DNA of 60,702 nucleotides from Bacillus australimaris (GCF_001307105.1 NZ_LGYN01000003.1:1-60702), one strand, 5' to 3'. Counted from the first letter of the stretch, positions 20,646 to 34,041 are shown. The notes: generated by a model from the sequence alone, not told the origin. A program made the numbers and translations.

Positions 20646-20657
20646 TACACATATAAT
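20629..20657 (+). promoter_or_regulatory. Candidate rpoBC promoter
   Basis: AAGACA at 20629-20634 and a perfect TATAAT at 20652-20657 are 17 bases apart. Transcription would start near 20664, only about 20 bases before the rpoB TTG start, giving a very short leader. Confidence 0.65.
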
Positions 20658-20682
20658 ACGCATGATTTGAGGGGTGAATCAG

Positions 20683-23600
20683 TTGACAGGTCAACTAGTT
20701 CAGTATGGACGACACCGCCAGCGCAGAAGCTACGCACGCATAAGCGAAGTGTTAGAATTACCAAATCTCATTGAAATTCAAACCTCTTCTTATCAGTGGT
20801 TTCTTGATGAGGGTCTTAGAGAGATGTTTCAAGATATATCCCCAATTGAGGATTTTACTGGTAACCTTTCTCTTGAATTCATTGATTACAGCCTAGGGGA
20901 TCCTAAGTATCCTGTAGCAGAATCAAAAGAACGTGATGTAACTTACTCTGCTCCACTAAGAGTAAAAGTTCGTTTAATTAACAAAGAAACTGGAGAAGTA
21001 AAAGACCAAGATGTGTTCATGGGTGATTTCCCAATCATGACAGACACAGGTACTTTTATCATTAACGGTGCGGAACGTGTAATCGTTTCTCAGTTAGTGC
21101 GTTCTCCAAGTGTATATTTCAGTGGTAAAGTAGACAAAAACGGTAAAAAAGGTTTTACTGCGACTGTCATTCCAAACCGTGGCGCATGGTTAGAATACGA
21201 AACTGATGCGAAGGATGTAGTCTATGTACGCATCGATCGCACACGTAAGTTGCCGGTTACGGTTCTTTTGCGTGCTCTCGGCTTCAGCTCTGATCAAGAG
21301 ATTCTTGACCTCATCGGCGAGAATGAATACTTACGCAACACGCTGGAAAAAGACAATACAGAGAATGCGGATAAAGCACTTCTCGAAATCTACGAGCGCC
21401 TCCGTCCTGGAGAGCCGCCAACAGTTGAAAATGCGAAAAGCTTGCTAGACTCTCGCTTCTTCGATCCGAAGAGATATGACCTAGCAAATGTTGGACGCTA
21501 CAAGATTAATAAGAAGCTTCATATTAAAAATAGACTGTTCAATCAAAAATTGGCTGAAACGTTAGTTGACCCTGAAACAGGTGAAATTCTAGCAGAAAAA
21601 GGTCAAATTTTAGACAGAAGAGTTCTTGATAAAGTTCTTCCATACTTAGAAAACGGCATCGGATTTAGAAAGCTTTATCCAAATGGTGGCGTAGTAGAAG
21701 ATGAAGTAGAACTTCAATCTATTAAGATTTATGCACCGACTGATCAAGAAGGCGAGCAAGTGATCAACGTTATTGGGAATGCATATGTAGAGGAAGCTGT
21801 GAAAAATATCACGCCTTCTGACATCATTGCATCAATCAGTTACTTCTTCAACCTTCTACATGGTGTAGGTGACACAGATGATATCGACCACCTTGGTAAC
21901 CGTCGTCTGCGTTCTGTTGGTGAACTTCTGCAAAACCAATTCCGTATTGGTTTAAGCAGAATGGAGCGTGTTGTTCGTGAAAGAATGTCGATCCAAGACA
22001 CAAACACGATTACACCTCAGCAGCTGATCAACATTCGTCCTGTGATCGCTTCTATCAAAGAGTTCTTTGGTAGCTCTCAGCTTTCTCAGTTCATGGATCA
22101 AACAAACCCGCTTGCTGAATTGACGCACAAACGTCGTCTGTCAGCGCTTGGACCGGGTGGTTTGACACGTGAGCGTGCAGGAATGGAAGTTCGTGACGTT
22201 CACTACTCTCACTATGGTCGTATGTGTCCGATTGAAACACCAGAGGGTCCAAACATTGGTTTGATCAACTCTCTATCTTCATTTGCAAAAGTGAATCGCT
22301 TCGGATTTATCGAAACACCTTACCGCCGGGTTGATCCTGAAACTGGTAAAGTGACACCGAGAATCGATTACTTAACTGCTGATGAAGAGGATAACTACGT
22401 AGTAGCACAAGCGAACGCTATATTAGGTGAAGATGGTTCGTTTATCGATGATAATATCATTGCTCGTTTCAGAGGGGAAAACACCGTTGTTCCTCGAAAC
22501 CGCGTTGACTACATGGACGTTTCGCCAAAGCAGGTTGTTTCTGCAGCGACAGCATGTATCCCATTCTTAGAAAACGATGACTCTAACCGTGCTCTAATGG
22601 GAGCGAACATGCAACGTCAGGCTGTGCCTTTGATGCAGCCGGAATCACCGATTGTTGGTACTGGTATGGAGTACGTATCAGGTAAAGACTCTGGTGCTGC
22701 TGTTATCTGCCGTTACCCAGGTGTTGTAGAACGTGTAGAAGCAAAAAATATTTGGGTTCGCCGCTATGAAGATGTTGACGGACAACAAGTCAAAGGAAAC
22801 CTAGACAAATACAGCTTGCTGAAATTTGTCCGCTCTAACCAAGGGACTTGCTACAACCAGCGTCCTATCGTAAGTGTTGGAGATGAAGTCGTAAAAGGAG
22901 AAATCCTTGCAGACGGTCCTTCTATGGAAAAAGGTGAATTGGCTCTAGGACGTAACGTCATGGTCGGCTTCATGACTTGGGACGGTTACAACTACGAGGA
23001 TGCGATCATCATGAGTGAGCGCCTTGTAAAAGATGACGTCTACACGTCTATTCATATTGAAGAATATGAATCAGAAGCTCGTGATACAAAGCTTGGACCA
23101 GAAGAAATCACTCGTGATATTCCAAACGTTGGGGAAGATGCTTTACGCAACCTTGACGAGCGCGGAATCATCCGTATTGGTGCAGAAGTAAAAGACGGAG
23201 ATCTTCTTGTAGGGAAAGTAACGCCTAAAGGTGTAACAGAACTAACAGCTGAAGAACGTCTATTACATGCAATCTTCGGTGAAAAAGCTCGTGAAGTGCG
23301 TGATACGTCTCTACGTGTTCCACACGGCGGCGGCGGAATTATCCACGATGTAAAAGTCTTTAACCGTGAAGATGGAGATGAATTACCTCCAGGTGTAAAC
23401 CAGTTAGTCCGCGTATACATCGTTCAGAAGCGTAAAATTTCTGAAGGTGACAAAATGGCCGGACGACATGGTAACAAAGGGGTTATCTCTAAAATCCTTC
23501 CAGAAGAAGATATGCCGTATCTTCCAGACGGAACACCGATTGACATCATGTTAAACCCTCTAGGGGTACCATCTCGTATGAACATCGGTCAGGTACTTGA

Positions 23601-24264
23601 GCTTCATATGGGTATGGCTGCACGTTACCTTGGCATTCACATTGCGTCACCAGTATTTGATGGTGCACGTGAGGAAGATGTATGGGAAACGCTTGAAGAA
23701 GCAGGTATGTCTCGTGATGCGAAAACAGTCCTTTATGACGGTCGAACTGGTGAACCGTTCGACAACCGTGTATCTGTCGGAATCATGTACATGATCAAAC
23801 TGGCTCACATGGTTGACGATAAACTTCACGCCCGTTCAACTGGACCATACTCACTTGTTACGCAGCAGCCACTTGGCGGTAAAGCACAGTTCGGTGGTCA
23901 GCGTTTCGGAGAGATGGAAGTATGGGCACTTGAAGCTTACGGTGCAGCATATACACTTCAAGAGATCTTAACAGTTAAATCGGATGACGTTGTGGGTCGT
24001 GTGAAAACATACGAAGCCATCGTCAAAGGGGATAACGTACCTGAACCAGGTGTCCCTGAATCATTCAAAGTGTTAATCAAAGAACTTCAAAGTTTAGGTA
24101 TGGATGTCAAAATCCTATCTGGCGATGAAGAAGAGATAGAAATGAGAGATTTAGAAGACGATGAGGAAACGAAGAAAGCAGACGGATTAGCGTTATCTAA
24201 TGACGAAGATGCTGCAGACCTCGCACCTGTCGATCTTGAACGTGACGCAGTCACAAAAGAATAG
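20683..24264 (+). CDS. rpoB: RpoB, RNA polymerase beta subunit
   Basis: Catalytic core subunit of RNA polymerase. The 1193-residue protein equals the B. subtilis length. The rifampicin-binding cluster ([22 protein letters not shown]) is present with the canonical sensitive residues. The conserved [12 protein letters not shown] block near the active site and the C-terminal clamp-anchoring segment are intact, followed by an acidic tail. I use TTG 20683, after GAGGGGTGA, giving [12 protein letters not shown] 20674 is inside that ribosome-binding site. It is followed by rpoC after 61 bases. Confidence 0.97.
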   Translation: MTGQLVQYGRHRQRRSYARISEVLELPNLIEIQTSSYQWFLDEGLREMFQDISPIEDFTGNLSLEFIDYSLGDPKYPVAESKERDVTYSAPLRVKVRLINKETGEVKDQDVFMGDFPIMTDTGTFIINGAERVIVSQLVRSPSVYFSGKVDKNGKKGFTATVIPNRGAWLEYETDAKDVVYVRIDRTRKLPVTVLLRALGFSSDQEILDLIGENEYLRNTLEKDNTENADKALLEIYERLRPGEPPTVENAKSLLDSRFFDPKRYDLANVGRYKINKKLHIKNRLFNQKLAETLVDPETGEILAEKGQILDRRVLDKVLPYLENGIGFRKLYPNGGVVEDEVELQSIKIYAPTDQEGEQVINVIGNAYVEEAVKNITPSDIIASISYFFNLLHGVGDTDDIDHLGNRRLRSVGELLQNQFRIGLSRMERVVRERMSIQDTNTITPQQLINIRPVIASIKEFFGSSQLSQFMDQTNPLAELTHKRRLSALGPGGLTRERAGMEVRDVHYSHYGRMCPIETPEGPNIGLINSLSSFAKVNRFGFIETPYRRVDPETGKVTPRIDYLTADEEDNYVVAQANAILGEDGSFIDDNIIARFRGENTVVPRNRVDYMDVSPKQVVSAATACIPFLENDDSNRALMGANMQRQAVPLMQPESPIVGTGMEYVSGKDSGAAVICRYPGVVERVEAKNIWVRRYEDVDGQQVKGNLDKYSLLKFVRSNQGTCYNQRPIVSVGDEVVKGEILADGPSMEKGELALGRNVMVGFMTWDGYNYEDAIIMSERLVKDDVYTSIHIEEYESEARDTKLGPEEITRDIPNVGEDALRNLDERGIIRIGAEVKDGDLLVGKVTPKGVTELTAEERLLHAIFGEKAREVRDTSLRVPHGGGGIIHDVKVFNREDGDELPPGVNQLVRVYIVQKRKISEGDKMAGRHGNKGVISKILPEEDMPYLPDGTPIDIMLNPLGVPSRMNIGQVLELHMGMAARYLGIHIASPVFDGAREEDVWETLEEAGMSRDAKTVLYDGRTGEPFDNRVSVGIMYMIKLAHMVDDKLHARSTGPYSLVTQQPLGGKAQFGGQRFGEMEVWALEAYGAAYTLQEILTVKSDDVVGRVKTYEAIVKGDNVPEPGVPESFKVLIKELQSLGMDVKILSGDEEEIEMRDLEDDEETKKADGLALSNDEDAADLAPVDLERDAVTKE

Positions 24265-24325
24265 CAGAAACGATTAGAGCAAGTGACTAGGGTATAACCC
24301 GAAGATTAAAAGGGAGGTAGGCCCC

Positions 24326-27300
24326 TTGCTAGATGTGAACAATTTTGAGTATATGAACATCGGTCTCGCATCACCTGATAAAATCCGTTCTTGGTCTTTT
24401 GGTGAAGTGAAAAAGCCTGAAACGATTAACTATCGTACACTGAAACCTGAAAAAGATGGTCTCTTTTGTGAACGTATCTTCGGACCGCAAAAAGACTGGG
24501 AATGTCATTGTGGGAAGTATAAACGCGTTCGTTATAAGGGTGTTGTATGTGACCGTTGTGGTGTAGAAGTAACACGGGCAAAAGTCCGTCGTGAGAGAAT
24601 GGGGCATATCGAACTGGCTGCCCCAGTTTCCCACATTTGGTATTTCAAAGGTATCCCAAGCCGTATGGGTCTTGTTCTTGATATGTCACCACGTGCGTTA
24701 GAAGAAGTGATCTACTTCGCTTCTTACGTCGTGACAGATCCGGGCAACACACCGCTTGAGAAGAAACAACTTCTATCTGAGAAAGAATTCCGTGCTTATT
24801 TAGATAAATACGGTAATACATTCCAAGCAGCTATGGGTGCAGAAGCAATTAACAAACTTCTTCAAGATATCGATCTTGTAAAAGAAGTAGATACACTGAA
24901 AGAAGAGCTGAAAACTGCTCAAGGACAGCGTCGTACACGTGCGATCAAACGCCTTGAAGTGTTAGAAGCCTTCCGTAACTCAGGAAACAAACCATCTTGG
25001 ATGATTCTTGATGTACTTCCGGTGATTCCGCCAGAATTACGTCCAATGGTTCAGCTTGATGGTGGACGTTTTGCTACTTCTGACTTGAACGACCTTTATC
25101 GTCGTGTCATCAACCGTAACAATCGTCTGAAACGTTTATTAGATCTTGGCGCGCCAAGCATCATCGTTCAGAACGAGAAGCGTATGCTTCAAGAAGCTGT
25201 CGATGCCTTGATTGATAATGGACGTAGAGGCCGACCAGTAACAGGACCAGGAAATAGACCATTGAAATCTCTTTCTCACATGCTGAAAGGGAAACAAGGA
25301 CGTTTCCGTCAAAACTTGCTTGGTAAACGTGTTGACTATTCTGGACGTTCCGTTATCGTCGTTGGACCACATCTGAAAATGTATCAATGTGGACTTCCGA
25401 AAGAAATGGCTCTTGAATTATTCAAACCATTCGTGATGAAGGAGCTTGTTGAAAAAGGATTAGCTCACAACATCAAGAGTGCGAAGCGTAAAATTGAGCG
25501 CGTGCAGCCGGAAGTATGGGATGTTTTAGAATCAGTTATTCGTGAACATCCAGTCTTACTAAACCGTGCACCGACTCTTCACAGACTTGGTATTCAAGCG
25601 TTTGAACCTACACTTGTGGAAGGACGCGCAATTCGTCTGCATCCACTTGTATGTACAGCCTACAACGCTGACTTTGACGGTGACCAAATGGCGGTTCACG
25701 TACCATTATCTGCTGAAGCTCAAGCTGAAGCTCGTATCTTAATGCTTGCTGCTCAGAACATTTTGAACCCGAAAGATGGAAAACCTGTTGTTACGCCATC
25801 TCAGGATATGGTGCTTGGTAACTACTACCTTACACTTGAGCGCAAAGGTGCTATCGGAGAAGGTATGGTCTTCAAAGATACTGACGAAGCCCTTCTAGCT
25901 TATCAAAATGGTTATGTGCATCTTCATACACGTGTAGCTGTTGCAGCTAGCTCGTTGAAGAATGTCACATTCACTGATGAACAGCGTTCTAAATTGTTGA
26001 TTACAACAGTTGGAAAACTGATCTTTAACGAAATCTTACCGGAATCATTCCCATACATGAATGAGCCGACAAAGAGCAATATTGAAGAAAAAACGCCTGA
26101 TCGTTTCTTCCTTGAAAAAGGTGAGGACGTAAAAGCTGCAATCGAGAAACAAGAAATCAATGCGCCGTTCAAAAAAGGTATTTTAGGTAAAATCATTGCG
26201 GAAATCTTTAAGAGATTCCATATCACTGAGACATCTAAAATGCTTGACCGCATGAAAAATCTTGGTTTCAGATACTCTACTAAAGCCGGTATTACGGTTG
26301 GTGTGTCTGATATCGTCGTATTAGATGATAAGCAGCAAATCCTTGAAGAAGCACAAGCGAAAGTAGATAACGTCATGAAGCAATTCAGACGTGGTTTGAT
26401 TACGGAAGAAGAGCGTTACGAGAGAGTCATCTCGATCTGGAGTTCTTCTAAAGATGTCATCCAAGGTAAACTGATGAAGTCCCTTGATGAAGTCAACCCA
26501 ATCTACATGATGAGTGACTCTGGAGCGCGTGGTAACGCATCTAACTTCACTCAGCTGGCGGGTATGCGTGGTCTGATGGCCAACCCGGCTGGACGTATCA
26601 TTGAACTTCCGATTAAATCTAGTTTCCGTGAAGGTTTAACAGTATTGGAATACTTTATTTCCACTCACGGAGCGCGTAAAGGTCTTGCCGATACAGCTCT
26701 TAAAACAGCTGACTCAGGTTACCTTACGCGTCGTCTCGTTGACGTTGCACAGGATGTTATCATCCGTGAAACAGATTGCGGTACAGACCGTGGAATCTTG
26801 GCGAAGTCCATTAAAGAAGGAAATGAAATTATTGAGAAACTTGAAGAACGTCTTATCGGACGTTTTGCAAGAAAACCAATTGTTCATCCTGAAACGGGCG
26901 AAGTCATTGTTGGCGAAAACGAACTAATTGATGAAGATAAAGCACTTGAAGTAGTTGAAGCAGGAATCGAGGAAGTATGGATCCGTTCTGCATTTACATG
27001 TAACACGCCTCATGGTGTATGTAAACGATGCTACGGCCGTAACCTTGCAACTGGTACTGACGTTGAAGTTGGTGAAGCAGTTGGAATCATCGCTGCGCAA
27101 TCAATCGGTGAGCCAGGAACACAGCTTACAATGCGTACGTTCCACACCGGTGGGGTAGCAGGGGACGATATCACACAAGGTCTACCTCGTATCCAAGAGC
27201 TATTTGAAGCGCGTAATCCGAAAGGGCAAGCGACAATCTCTGAAATTGATGGTGTCGTTGCTGAAATTAACGATGTTCGTGACAAGCAGCAGGAAATTGT

Positions 27301-27925
27301 GGTTCAAGGCGAAGTTGAAAGTCGCTCTTACACAGCTCCTTACAATGCACGTCTGAAAGTTGTTGAAGGTGACACAGTCACTCGTGGTCAAGTACTAACA
27401 GAAGGTTCGATCGATCCGAAAGAGCTTCTTAAAGTGACTGACATGACAGCTGTTCAAGAATATCTGCTTCATGAAGTACAAAAAGTATACCGTATGCAAG
27501 GGGTAGAAATCGGAGATAAGCACGTAGAGGTAATGGTTCGCCAAATGCTTCGTAAAGTGCGTGTCGCTGATGCTGGAGATACAGACGTATTACCAGGCAC
27601 ACTTCTTGATGTACACCAATTCACTGAAGCGAACAAAAAAGTACTATTCGAAGGCAAACGTCCTGCAACAGGCCGTCCGGTTCTTCTTGGTATTACTAAA
27701 GCTTCACTTGAAACAGACTCATTCTTGTCTGCAGCATCCTTCCAAGAAACGACTCGTGTCCTAACAGATGCGGCGATCAAAGGAAAACGTGATGAACTGC
27801 TTGGCTTGAAAGAGAATGTAATCATCGGTAAACTTGTTCCTGCTGGAACGGGAATGCCGAACTACCGTAAAGTTAAGCCGGTTTCGCAAGTGCAGCCGTC
27901 TGACGACATGGTTCCTGTAGAGTAA
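24326..27925 (+). CDS. rpoC: RpoC, RNA polymerase beta-prime subunit
   Basis: Carries the catalytic magnesium site, NADFDGDQM, and the N-terminal zinc-binding domain (CHCGKYKR...CDRCGVE). A second zinc site in the C-terminal half includes CGTDRG and CKRCYGRN. The 1199-residue length equals B. subtilis RpoC. The start is TTG 24326 after AGGGAGGTAG; like rpoB it therefore uses a rare start codon behind a strong ribosome-binding site. Confidence 0.97.
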   Translation: MLDVNNFEYMNIGLASPDKIRSWSFGEVKKPETINYRTLKPEKDGLFCERIFGPQKDWECHCGKYKRVRYKGVVCDRCGVEVTRAKVRRERMGHIELAAPVSHIWYFKGIPSRMGLVLDMSPRALEEVIYFASYVVTDPGNTPLEKKQLLSEKEFRAYLDKYGNTFQAAMGAEAINKLLQDIDLVKEVDTLKEELKTAQGQRRTRAIKRLEVLEAFRNSGNKPSWMILDVLPVIPPELRPMVQLDGGRFATSDLNDLYRRVINRNNRLKRLLDLGAPSIIVQNEKRMLQEAVDALIDNGRRGRPVTGPGNRPLKSLSHMLKGKQGRFRQNLLGKRVDYSGRSVIVVGPHLKMYQCGLPKEMALELFKPFVMKELVEKGLAHNIKSAKRKIERVQPEVWDVLESVIREHPVLLNRAPTLHRLGIQAFEPTLVEGRAIRLHPLVCTAYNADFDGDQMAVHVPLSAEAQAEARILMLAAQNILNPKDGKPVVTPSQDMVLGNYYLTLERKGAIGEGMVFKDTDEALLAYQNGYVHLHTRVAVAASSLKNVTFTDEQRSKLLITTVGKLIFNEILPESFPYMNEPTKSNIEEKTPDRFFLEKGEDVKAAIEKQEINAPFKKGILGKIIAEIFKRFHITETSKMLDRMKNLGFRYSTKAGITVGVSDIVVLDDKQQILEEAQAKVDNVMKQFRRGLITEEERYERVISIWSSSKDVIQGKLMKSLDEVNPIYMMSDSGARGNASNFTQLAGMRGLMANPAGRIIELPIKSSFREGLTVLEYFISTHGARKGLADTALKTADSGYLTRRLVDVAQDVIIRETDCGTDRGILAKSIKEGNEIIEKLEERLIGRFARKPIVHPETGEVIVGENELIDEDKALEVVEAGIEEVWIRSAFTCNTPHGVCKRCYGRNLATGTDVEVGEAVGIIAAQSIGEPGTQLTMRTFHTGGVAGDDITQGLPRIQELFEARNPKGQATISEIDGVVAEINDVRDKQQEIVVQGEVESRSYTAPYNARLKVVEGDTVTRGQVLTEGSIDPKELLKVTDMTAVQEYLLHEVQKVYRMQGVEIGDKHVEVMVRQMLRKVRVADAGDTDVLPGTLLDVHQFTEANKKVLFEGKRPATGRPVLLGITKASLETDSFLSAASFQETTRVLTDAAIKGKRDELLGLKENVIIGKLVPAGTGMPNYRKVKPVSQVQPSDDMVPVE

Positions 27926-27965
27926 TCTTTCTCGTGAGATTCCTATAAAATCATCAAAAAATGGT

Positions 27966-28008
27966 GAAGGATGTCAAGATAATCTGTCAAACGATATTGA
28001 CATCCTTC
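27966..28008 (+). repeat. 12-base inverted repeat whose 3' arm is the ybxF promoter -35
   Basis: GAAGGATGTCAA (27966-27977) and TTGACATCCTTC (27997-28008) are perfect complements with a 19-base loop. Flanking ATGG (27961-27964) and CCAT (28011-28014) extend the pairing past a small internal loop. The 3' arm begins with the TTGACA used as a -35 element, so one sequence serves both as RNA hairpin in rpoC read-through transcripts and as promoter DNA. There is no T-run. Confidence 0.85.
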
Positions 28009-28025
28009 TGCCATGATGATAATAT
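27997..28025 (+). promoter_or_regulatory. Promoter for ybxF-rpsL-rpsG-fusA
   Basis: A consensus TTGACA (27997-28002) and TAATAT (28020-28025) are 17 bases apart. Confidence 0.85.
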
Positions 28026-28070
28026 AACCAAGGTGCTCAAAATAAAACCTGTTACTTTGGAGGATATTCG

Positions 28071-28852
<782 letters not shown>

Positions 28853-28865
28853 TATAAACAAACAT

Positions 28866-28948
28866 AAGGGTTTTTAGAAGTTGATGTCAGATTAGTGGAG
28901 TCAGCAGGCTGACAATGAAACTGAGATGAAAGACAGATAGAAATCCTT
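28866..28948 (+). promoter_or_regulatory. Possible structured leader of rpsG
   Basis: The 121-base rpsL-rpsG gap contains GTCAG/CTGAC around CAGG near 28900-28915, and a longer-range pairing of AAGGGTTT (28866-28873) with AAATCCTT (28941-28948). S7 autoregulates through the S12-S7 gap in E. coli; a similar role here is inference. Confidence 0.35.
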
Positions 28949-28952
28949 TTAA

Positions 28953-29444
<492 letters not shown>

Positions 29445-29498
29445 GATTTATACCAAACTAAAAAAACTATTCCCTAATAAGGAAGGAGAAATTACCCA

Positions 29499-31577
29499 AT
29501 GGCAAGAGAGTTCTCCTTAGACAAAACTCGTAATATTGGTATCATGGCTCACATCGATGCTGGTAAAACGACAACGACTGAGCGTATCTTGTACTACACT
29601 GGTCGTATCCATAAAATTGGTGAAACTCACGAAGGAGCTTCACAAATGGACTGGATGGAGCAGGAGCAAGAACGTGGTATTACAATCACTTCTGCTGCTA
29701 CTACAGCACAATGGAAAGGTTACCGTGTAAACATCATCGATACACCAGGACACGTAGACTTCACTGTTGAAGTTGAACGTTCTTTACGTGTACTTGATGG
29801 TGCGGTTGCTGTTCTTGATGCACAATCAGGTGTAGAGCCACAAACTGAAACAGTTTGGCGCCAAGCAACAACTTACGGAGTACCTCGTATCGTATTCGTT
29901 AACAAAATGGATAAAACCGGTGCGGACTTCCTTTACTCTGTAAGCACATTAAGAGATCGTCTTCAAGCGAACGCTCATGCAATTCAATTGCCGATCGGCG
30001 CTGAAGATCAATTCGAAGGAATCATCGATCTTGTAGATAACGTAGCATACTTCTACGAAGATGACCTTGGAACTCGCTCTGATGCAAAAGAAATCCCTGC
30101 TGAGTATAAAGACAAAGCTGAAGAGCTTCGCAGCAGCCTTATTGAAGCTGTCGCTGAGCTTGATGAAGAGCTTATGGAAAAATACCTTGAGGGTGAAGAA
30201 ATCACAATTCCTGAATTGAAAGCTGCAATCCGTAAAGGAACGTTGAATGTTGAATTCTACCCAGTTCTTGTTGGATCTGCTTTCAAAAACAAAGGTGTTC
30301 AGCTTGTACTTGACGCTGTGCTTGACTACCTTCCTGCACCAACTGATGTTGCTGCAATCAAAGGTATCCTGCCAGATTCAAATGAAGAGGTTGTTCGTGA
30401 GTCTACTGATGACGCACCATTCGCAGCTCTTGCATTTAAAGTTATGACTGACCCTTATGTTGGGAAACTAACTTTCTTCCGCGTATACTCTGGAACACTT
30501 GATTCTGGTTCATACGTGAAGAACTCTTCTAAGAACAAGCGTGAGCGTGTTGGACGTATCCTTCAAATGCACGCAAACAGCCGTGAAGAAATCTCTACTG
30601 TATACGCAGGGGATATCGCAGCAGCTGTAGGTCTTAAAGATACATCTACTGGTGACACTCTTTGTGACGAGAAAGATCTTGTTATCCTTGAGTCTATGGA
30701 ATTCCCAGAGCCAGTTATCGATGTAGCTATCGAGCCTAAATCAAAGGCTGACCAAGATAAAATGGGTATCGCTTTAGCTAAACTAGCTGAAGAGGATCCA
30801 ACATTCCGTACACAAACAAACCCTGAAACTGGTCAAACGATCATCTCTGGTATGGGTGAGCTTCACCTTGATATCATTGTTGACCGTATGAAGCGTGAGT
30901 TCAAGGTTGAAGCTAACGTAGGTGCTCCTCAAGTTGCGTACCGTGAAACATTCCGTTCTGGTGCAAAAGTTGAAGGTAAATTCGTACGTCAGTCTGGTGG
31001 ACGCGGTCAGTTCGGACACGTTTGGATCGAATTCGAACCAAACGAAGAAGGCGCAGGCTTCGAATTTGAAAATGCAATTGTCGGTGGGGTTGTTCCACGT
31101 GAATACATTCCAGCAATTCAAGCAGGTCTTGAAGATTCACTTGAAAATGGTGTATTAGCTGGATTCCCATTAATCGACATCAAAGCAAAATTATTTGATG
31201 GATCTTACCACGATGTTGACTCTAACGAAATGGCGTTCAAAATTGCTGCATCTATGGCATTGAAAAATGCTGTCAGCAAATGTAACCCAGTTCTACTTGA
31301 ACCAATGATGAAAGTAGAAGTCGTTATCCCTGAAGAATACATGGGAGACATCATGGGTGATATCACATCTCGTCGTGGACGTGTAGAAGGTATGGAAGCT
31401 CGCGGTAACGCTCAAGTTGTTCGCGCTATGGTTCCACTTTCTGAAATGTTCGGATATGCAACTGCACTCCGTTCTAACACACAAGGACGCGGTACTTTCA
31501 CTATGCACATGGATCACTACGAAGAAGTGCCTAAGAGCATCAGTGAAGAAATCATCAAAAAAAATAAAGGTGAATAA
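29499..31577 (+). CDS. fusA: Elongation factor G
   Basis: EF-G is the GTPase that drives translocation and ribosome recycling; it is the fusidic acid target. The 692-residue protein has the P-loop [12 protein letters not shown] near residue 17, switch [18 protein letters not shown], and domains II-V including the GMGELHLDI segment. AAGGAGAA precedes ATG. The following tufA has its own promoter. Confidence 0.98.
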   Translation: MAREFSLDKTRNIGIMAHIDAGKTTTTERILYYTGRIHKIGETHEGASQMDWMEQEQERGITITSAATTAQWKGYRVNIIDTPGHVDFTVEVERSLRVLDGAVAVLDAQSGVEPQTETVWRQATTYGVPRIVFVNKMDKTGADFLYSVSTLRDRLQANAHAIQLPIGAEDQFEGIIDLVDNVAYFYEDDLGTRSDAKEIPAEYKDKAEELRSSLIEAVAELDEELMEKYLEGEEITIPELKAAIRKGTLNVEFYPVLVGSAFKNKGVQLVLDAVLDYLPAPTDVAAIKGILPDSNEEVVRESTDDAPFAALAFKVMTDPYVGKLTFFRVYSGTLDSGSYVKNSSKNKRERVGRILQMHANSREEISTVYAGDIAAAVGLKDTSTGDTLCDEKDLVILESMEFPEPVIDVAIEPKSKADQDKMGIALAKLAEEDPTFRTQTNPETGQTIISGMGELHLDIIVDRMKREFKVEANVGAPQVAYRETFRSGAKVEGKFVRQSGGRGQFGHVWIEFEPNEEGAGFEFENAIVGGVVPREYIPAIQAGLEDSLENGVLAGFPLIDIKAKLFDGSYHDVDSNEMAFKIAASMALKNAVSKCNPVLLEPMMKVEVVIPEEYMGDIMGDITSRRGRVEGMEARGNAQVVRAMVPLSEMFGYATALRSNTQGRGTFTMHMDHYEEVPKSISEEIIKKNKGE

Positions 31578-31606
31578 TTGATTTTGCCTTTAAACTAAAG
31601 TATAAC
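31578..31606 (+). promoter_or_regulatory. tufA promoter
   Basis: TTGATT at 31578-31583, immediately after the fusA stop, and TATAAC at 31601-31606 are 17 bases apart. Confidence 0.8.
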
Positions 31607-31620
31607 TACTATTGAAGATC

Positions 31621-31649
31621 AGAAAGTGAGAGGTAACTCTTCACTTTCT
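31621..31649 (+). promoter_or_regulatory. Stable 5' hairpin in the tufA leader
   Basis: AGAAAGTGA-GAG (31621-31632) pairs with CTC and TCACTTTCT (31637-31649, one bulged T) around a GTAA tetraloop. It is not followed by a T-run and would lie about ten bases from the 5' end of the tufA transcript, suggesting an mRNA-stabilising structure. Confidence 0.75.
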
Positions 31650-31695
31650 ATCACTCTATACCAAATACAATGAACCTTTAAGGAGGATTTTTAGA

Positions 31696-32886
31696 ATGGC
31701 TAAAGAAAAATTCGACCGTTCCAAATCGCATGCTAACATTGGTACAATTGGACACGTTGACCATGGTAAAACAACTCTAACTGCTGCTATCTCAACAGTT
31801 CTTCATAAGAAATCTGGTAAAGGTACAGCTATGGCTTATGACCAAATCGATGGTGCTCCAGAAGAGCGCGAACGTGGAATCACAATCTCAACTGCACACG
31901 TTGAGTATGAAACTGAATCTCGTCACTATGCACACGTAGACTGCCCAGGACACGCTGACTATGTTAAAAACATGATCACTGGTGCTGCTCAAATGGATGG
32001 CGCGATCTTAGTAGTATCTGCTGCTGACGGTCCAATGCCACAAACACGTGAGCACATCCTACTTTCTCGTAACGTAGGTGTACCTTACATCGTAGTATTC
32101 CTTAACAAATGTGACATGGTTGACGATGAAGAGTTACTTGAACTTGTTGAAATGGAAGTTCGTGACCTTCTTTCTGACTATGACTTCCCTGGTGACGATG
32201 TACCAGTTATCAAAGGTTCTGCTCTTAAAGCTCTTGAAGGAGATGCTGAATACGAAGCAAAAATCTTTGAACTTATGGATGCGGTTGATGAGTACATCCC
32301 AACTCCAGAGCGTGACACTGAGAAGCCATTCATGATGCCAGTTGAGGACGTATTCTCAATCACTGGTCGTGGAACAGTTGCTACTGGTCGTGTTGAACGT
32401 GGACAAGTTAAAGTCGGTGACGAAGTTGAAATCATCGGTCTTCAAGAAGAAAACGGTAAAACAACTGTTACAGGTGTTGAAATGTTCCGTAAACTTCTTG
32501 ACTATGCTGAAGCTGGTGACAACATCGGTGCACTACTTCGTGGTGTATCTCGTGAAGATATCCAACGTGGTCAAGTACTTGCTAAACCAGGTACAATCAC
32601 TCCACATAGCCGTTTCAAAGCTGAAGTTTATGTACTTTCTAAAGAAGAGGGTGGACGTCATACTCCATTCTTCGCTAACTACCGTCCGCAGTTCTACTTC
32701 CGTACAACTGACGTAACTGGTATCGTACATCTTCCAGAAGGTACTGAAATGGTAATGCCTGGCGATAACACTGAGATGGAAGTTGAACTTATCTCTACTA
32801 TCGCTATCGAAGAAGGAACTCGTTTCTCTATCCGTGAGGGTGGACGTACTGTAGGTTCTGGCGTCGTTTCAACTATCATTAAGTAA
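31696..32886 (+). CDS. tufA: Elongation factor Tu
   Basis: EF-Tu delivers aminoacyl-tRNA to the ribosome as a GTP complex. The 396-residue protein has [10 protein letters not shown] at the P-loop, DCPGHADY (switch II), NKCDMVDD and the three-domain layout. AAGGAGG precedes ATG 31696. Own promoter, a 5' hairpin and a terminator show it can be expressed apart from fusA. Confidence 0.98.
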   Translation: MAKEKFDRSKSHANIGTIGHVDHGKTTLTAAISTVLHKKSGKGTAMAYDQIDGAPEERERGITISTAHVEYETESRHYAHVDCPGHADYVKNMITGAAQMDGAILVVSAADGPMPQTREHILLSRNVGVPYIVVFLNKCDMVDDEELLELVEMEVRDLLSDYDFPGDDVPVIKGSALKALEGDAEYEAKIFELMDAVDEYIPTPERDTEKPFMMPVEDVFSITGRGTVATGRVERGQVKVGDEVEIIGLQEENGKTTVTGVEMFRKLLDYAEAGDNIGALLRGVSREDIQRGQVLAKPGTITPHSRFKAEVYVLSKEEGGRHTPFFANYRPQFYFRTTDVTGIVHLPEGTEMVMPGDNTEMEVELISTIAIEEGTRFSIREGGRTVGSGVVSTIIK

Positions 32887-32895
32887 TTAACATAT

Positions 32896-32929
32896 AAAAG
32901 AGACTCCTTGCAAAAGGGTCTCTTTTTTT
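32896..32929 (+). terminator. Terminator after tufA
   Basis: AAAGAGAC (32897-32904) and GTCTCTTT (32918-32925) form an eight-base stem followed by T. Confidence 0.92.
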
Positions 32930-32995
32930 GCTTTTCCAGATCAGAACGGCTACTATAAGCTATAGAATCTAAATGGAACCGAGAGGATCACTGGA

Positions 32996-33955
32996 ATGGC
33001 TAAGACATATTTGAAAAAATGGTTGATCGGCGGGGTTGACCAATGGATTATGATGAAAGAAGACGAGTCGAGTGAAACGAAGCCTGTACTTTTATTTTTA
33101 CATGGTGGGCCCGGTTCGGCTCAAATTGGTTATATTGATTCCTTTCACGAGGAACTTGATCAAGACTTTACAGTTGTTCAATGGGATCAAAGGGGTGCGG
33201 GGCTTTCCTATCAAGAGAATCTGCCTGCTGCATCGATGACCATTCAACAGTTTATTGAAGACACGATTGAACTGACAGAGAAGATCCTTTCTTATCTAGG
33301 TCATTCAAAATTGTACATCGCAGGATACTCGTGGGGATCATTAATTGCCATACAAGCAGTACATAAACGTCCAGACCTATACCATGCATATTATGGAATT
33401 AGTCAGGTGGTGGATGTATTAAAGGAGGATACCGTATCGTACGAGCTCCTTTTGAAGAAATATCATCGCAGCCGCCTGTTTACTGGGTGTTTGCGATTAC
33501 TGACGCCTCCTCCATGGAAACGAACATCAGCTCATGCTTTGTTCTCTCTATATAAAGAGTTTGCAAGTGTAGGTCTCACACATAGATGGAAACCGATTTT
33601 TCAAATGCTCAAAGGGTTTATTTTTAGTAAGCAATATCAGTTGAAAGATAAATGGAAGTTCCTTAAAGGGCAGAAGTTTAGTCAAGACAAGCTATGGAAT
33701 GAACTGATGAGTGAGAGCATTCAACACCGAGTTTCTTCTATATTAATACCGTGCTACTTTCTCATTGGCGATCACGATATGATTACACCAGCTGCTGTAT
33801 CAAAACCTTATGTTGATCAACTAAAAGCGCCAATCAAAGAGTGGTTCACCTTTAAAGAATCTGCACACTCCCCACATATCGAGGAGCCCGCTGAATTTAT
33901 TCGTATTATAAAAAAGACTGCTATACATCATCTTCAGGGAAAGCTTGATTTATAG
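32996..33955 (+). CDS. ybaC: YbaC, alpha/beta hydrolase (proline iminopeptidase-like)
   Basis: The 319-residue protein has the alpha/beta-hydrolase fold of peptidase family S33. The oxyanion-hole motif HGGPGS is near residue 36, the nucleophile elbow is GYSWGS near residue 116, an aspartate follows in LIGDHDMIT and the histidine is in ESAHSPHIEEP. It sits between tufA and rpsJ, as in B. subtilis, with its own weak ribosome-binding site GAGAGG. No signal peptide is evident. The physiological substrate is unknown; proline iminopeptidase activity is a family-level guess. One S10-operon promoter starts inside its last codons. Confidence 0.85.
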   Translation: MAKTYLKKWLIGGVDQWIMMKEDESSETKPVLLFLHGGPGSAQIGYIDSFHEELDQDFTVVQWDQRGAGLSYQENLPAASMTIQQFIEDTIELTEKILSYLGHSKLYIAGYSWGSLIAIQAVHKRPDLYHAYYGISQVVDVLKEDTVSYELLLKKYHRSRLFTGCLRLLTPPPWKRTSAHALFSLYKEFASVGLTHRWKPIFQMLKGFIFSKQYQLKDKWKFLKGQKFSQDKLWNELMSESIQHRVSSILIPCYFLIGDHDMITPAAVSKPYVDQLKAPIKEWFTFKESAHSPHIEEPAEFIRIIKKTAIHHLQGKLDL

Positions 33956-33973
33956 GCTGAATCCCTGTATAAT
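33945..33973 (+). promoter_or_regulatory. S10-operon upstream promoter, overlapping ybaC end
   Basis: TTGATT (33945-33950) lies within the last codons of ybaC, and a perfect TATAAT follows at 33968-33973 with a 17-base spacer. Confidence 0.75.
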
Positions 33974-34012
33974 ATGAAAAGTGTGCAAATCATAAATTTA
34001 TCCGATTTATTA

Positions 34013-34041
34013 TTGCAACACGCAGGCCAATTTGGTACAAT
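34013..34041 (+). promoter_or_regulatory. S10-operon main promoter
   Basis: TTGCAA (34013-34018) and TACAAT (34036-34041) are 17 bases apart with TG at 34033-34034, an extended -10. The transcript would have a leader of about 125 bases. Confidence 0.75.

Noticed and set aside
25924..26376. 150-codon frame opposite rpoC
   Set aside because: Antisense shadow of a conserved coding region; no start signals and low-complexity composition.
32342..32716. 124-codon + frame inside tufA
   Set aside because: Out-of-frame shadow rich in Val/Leu/Lys runs from tufA codons; no ribosome-binding site.
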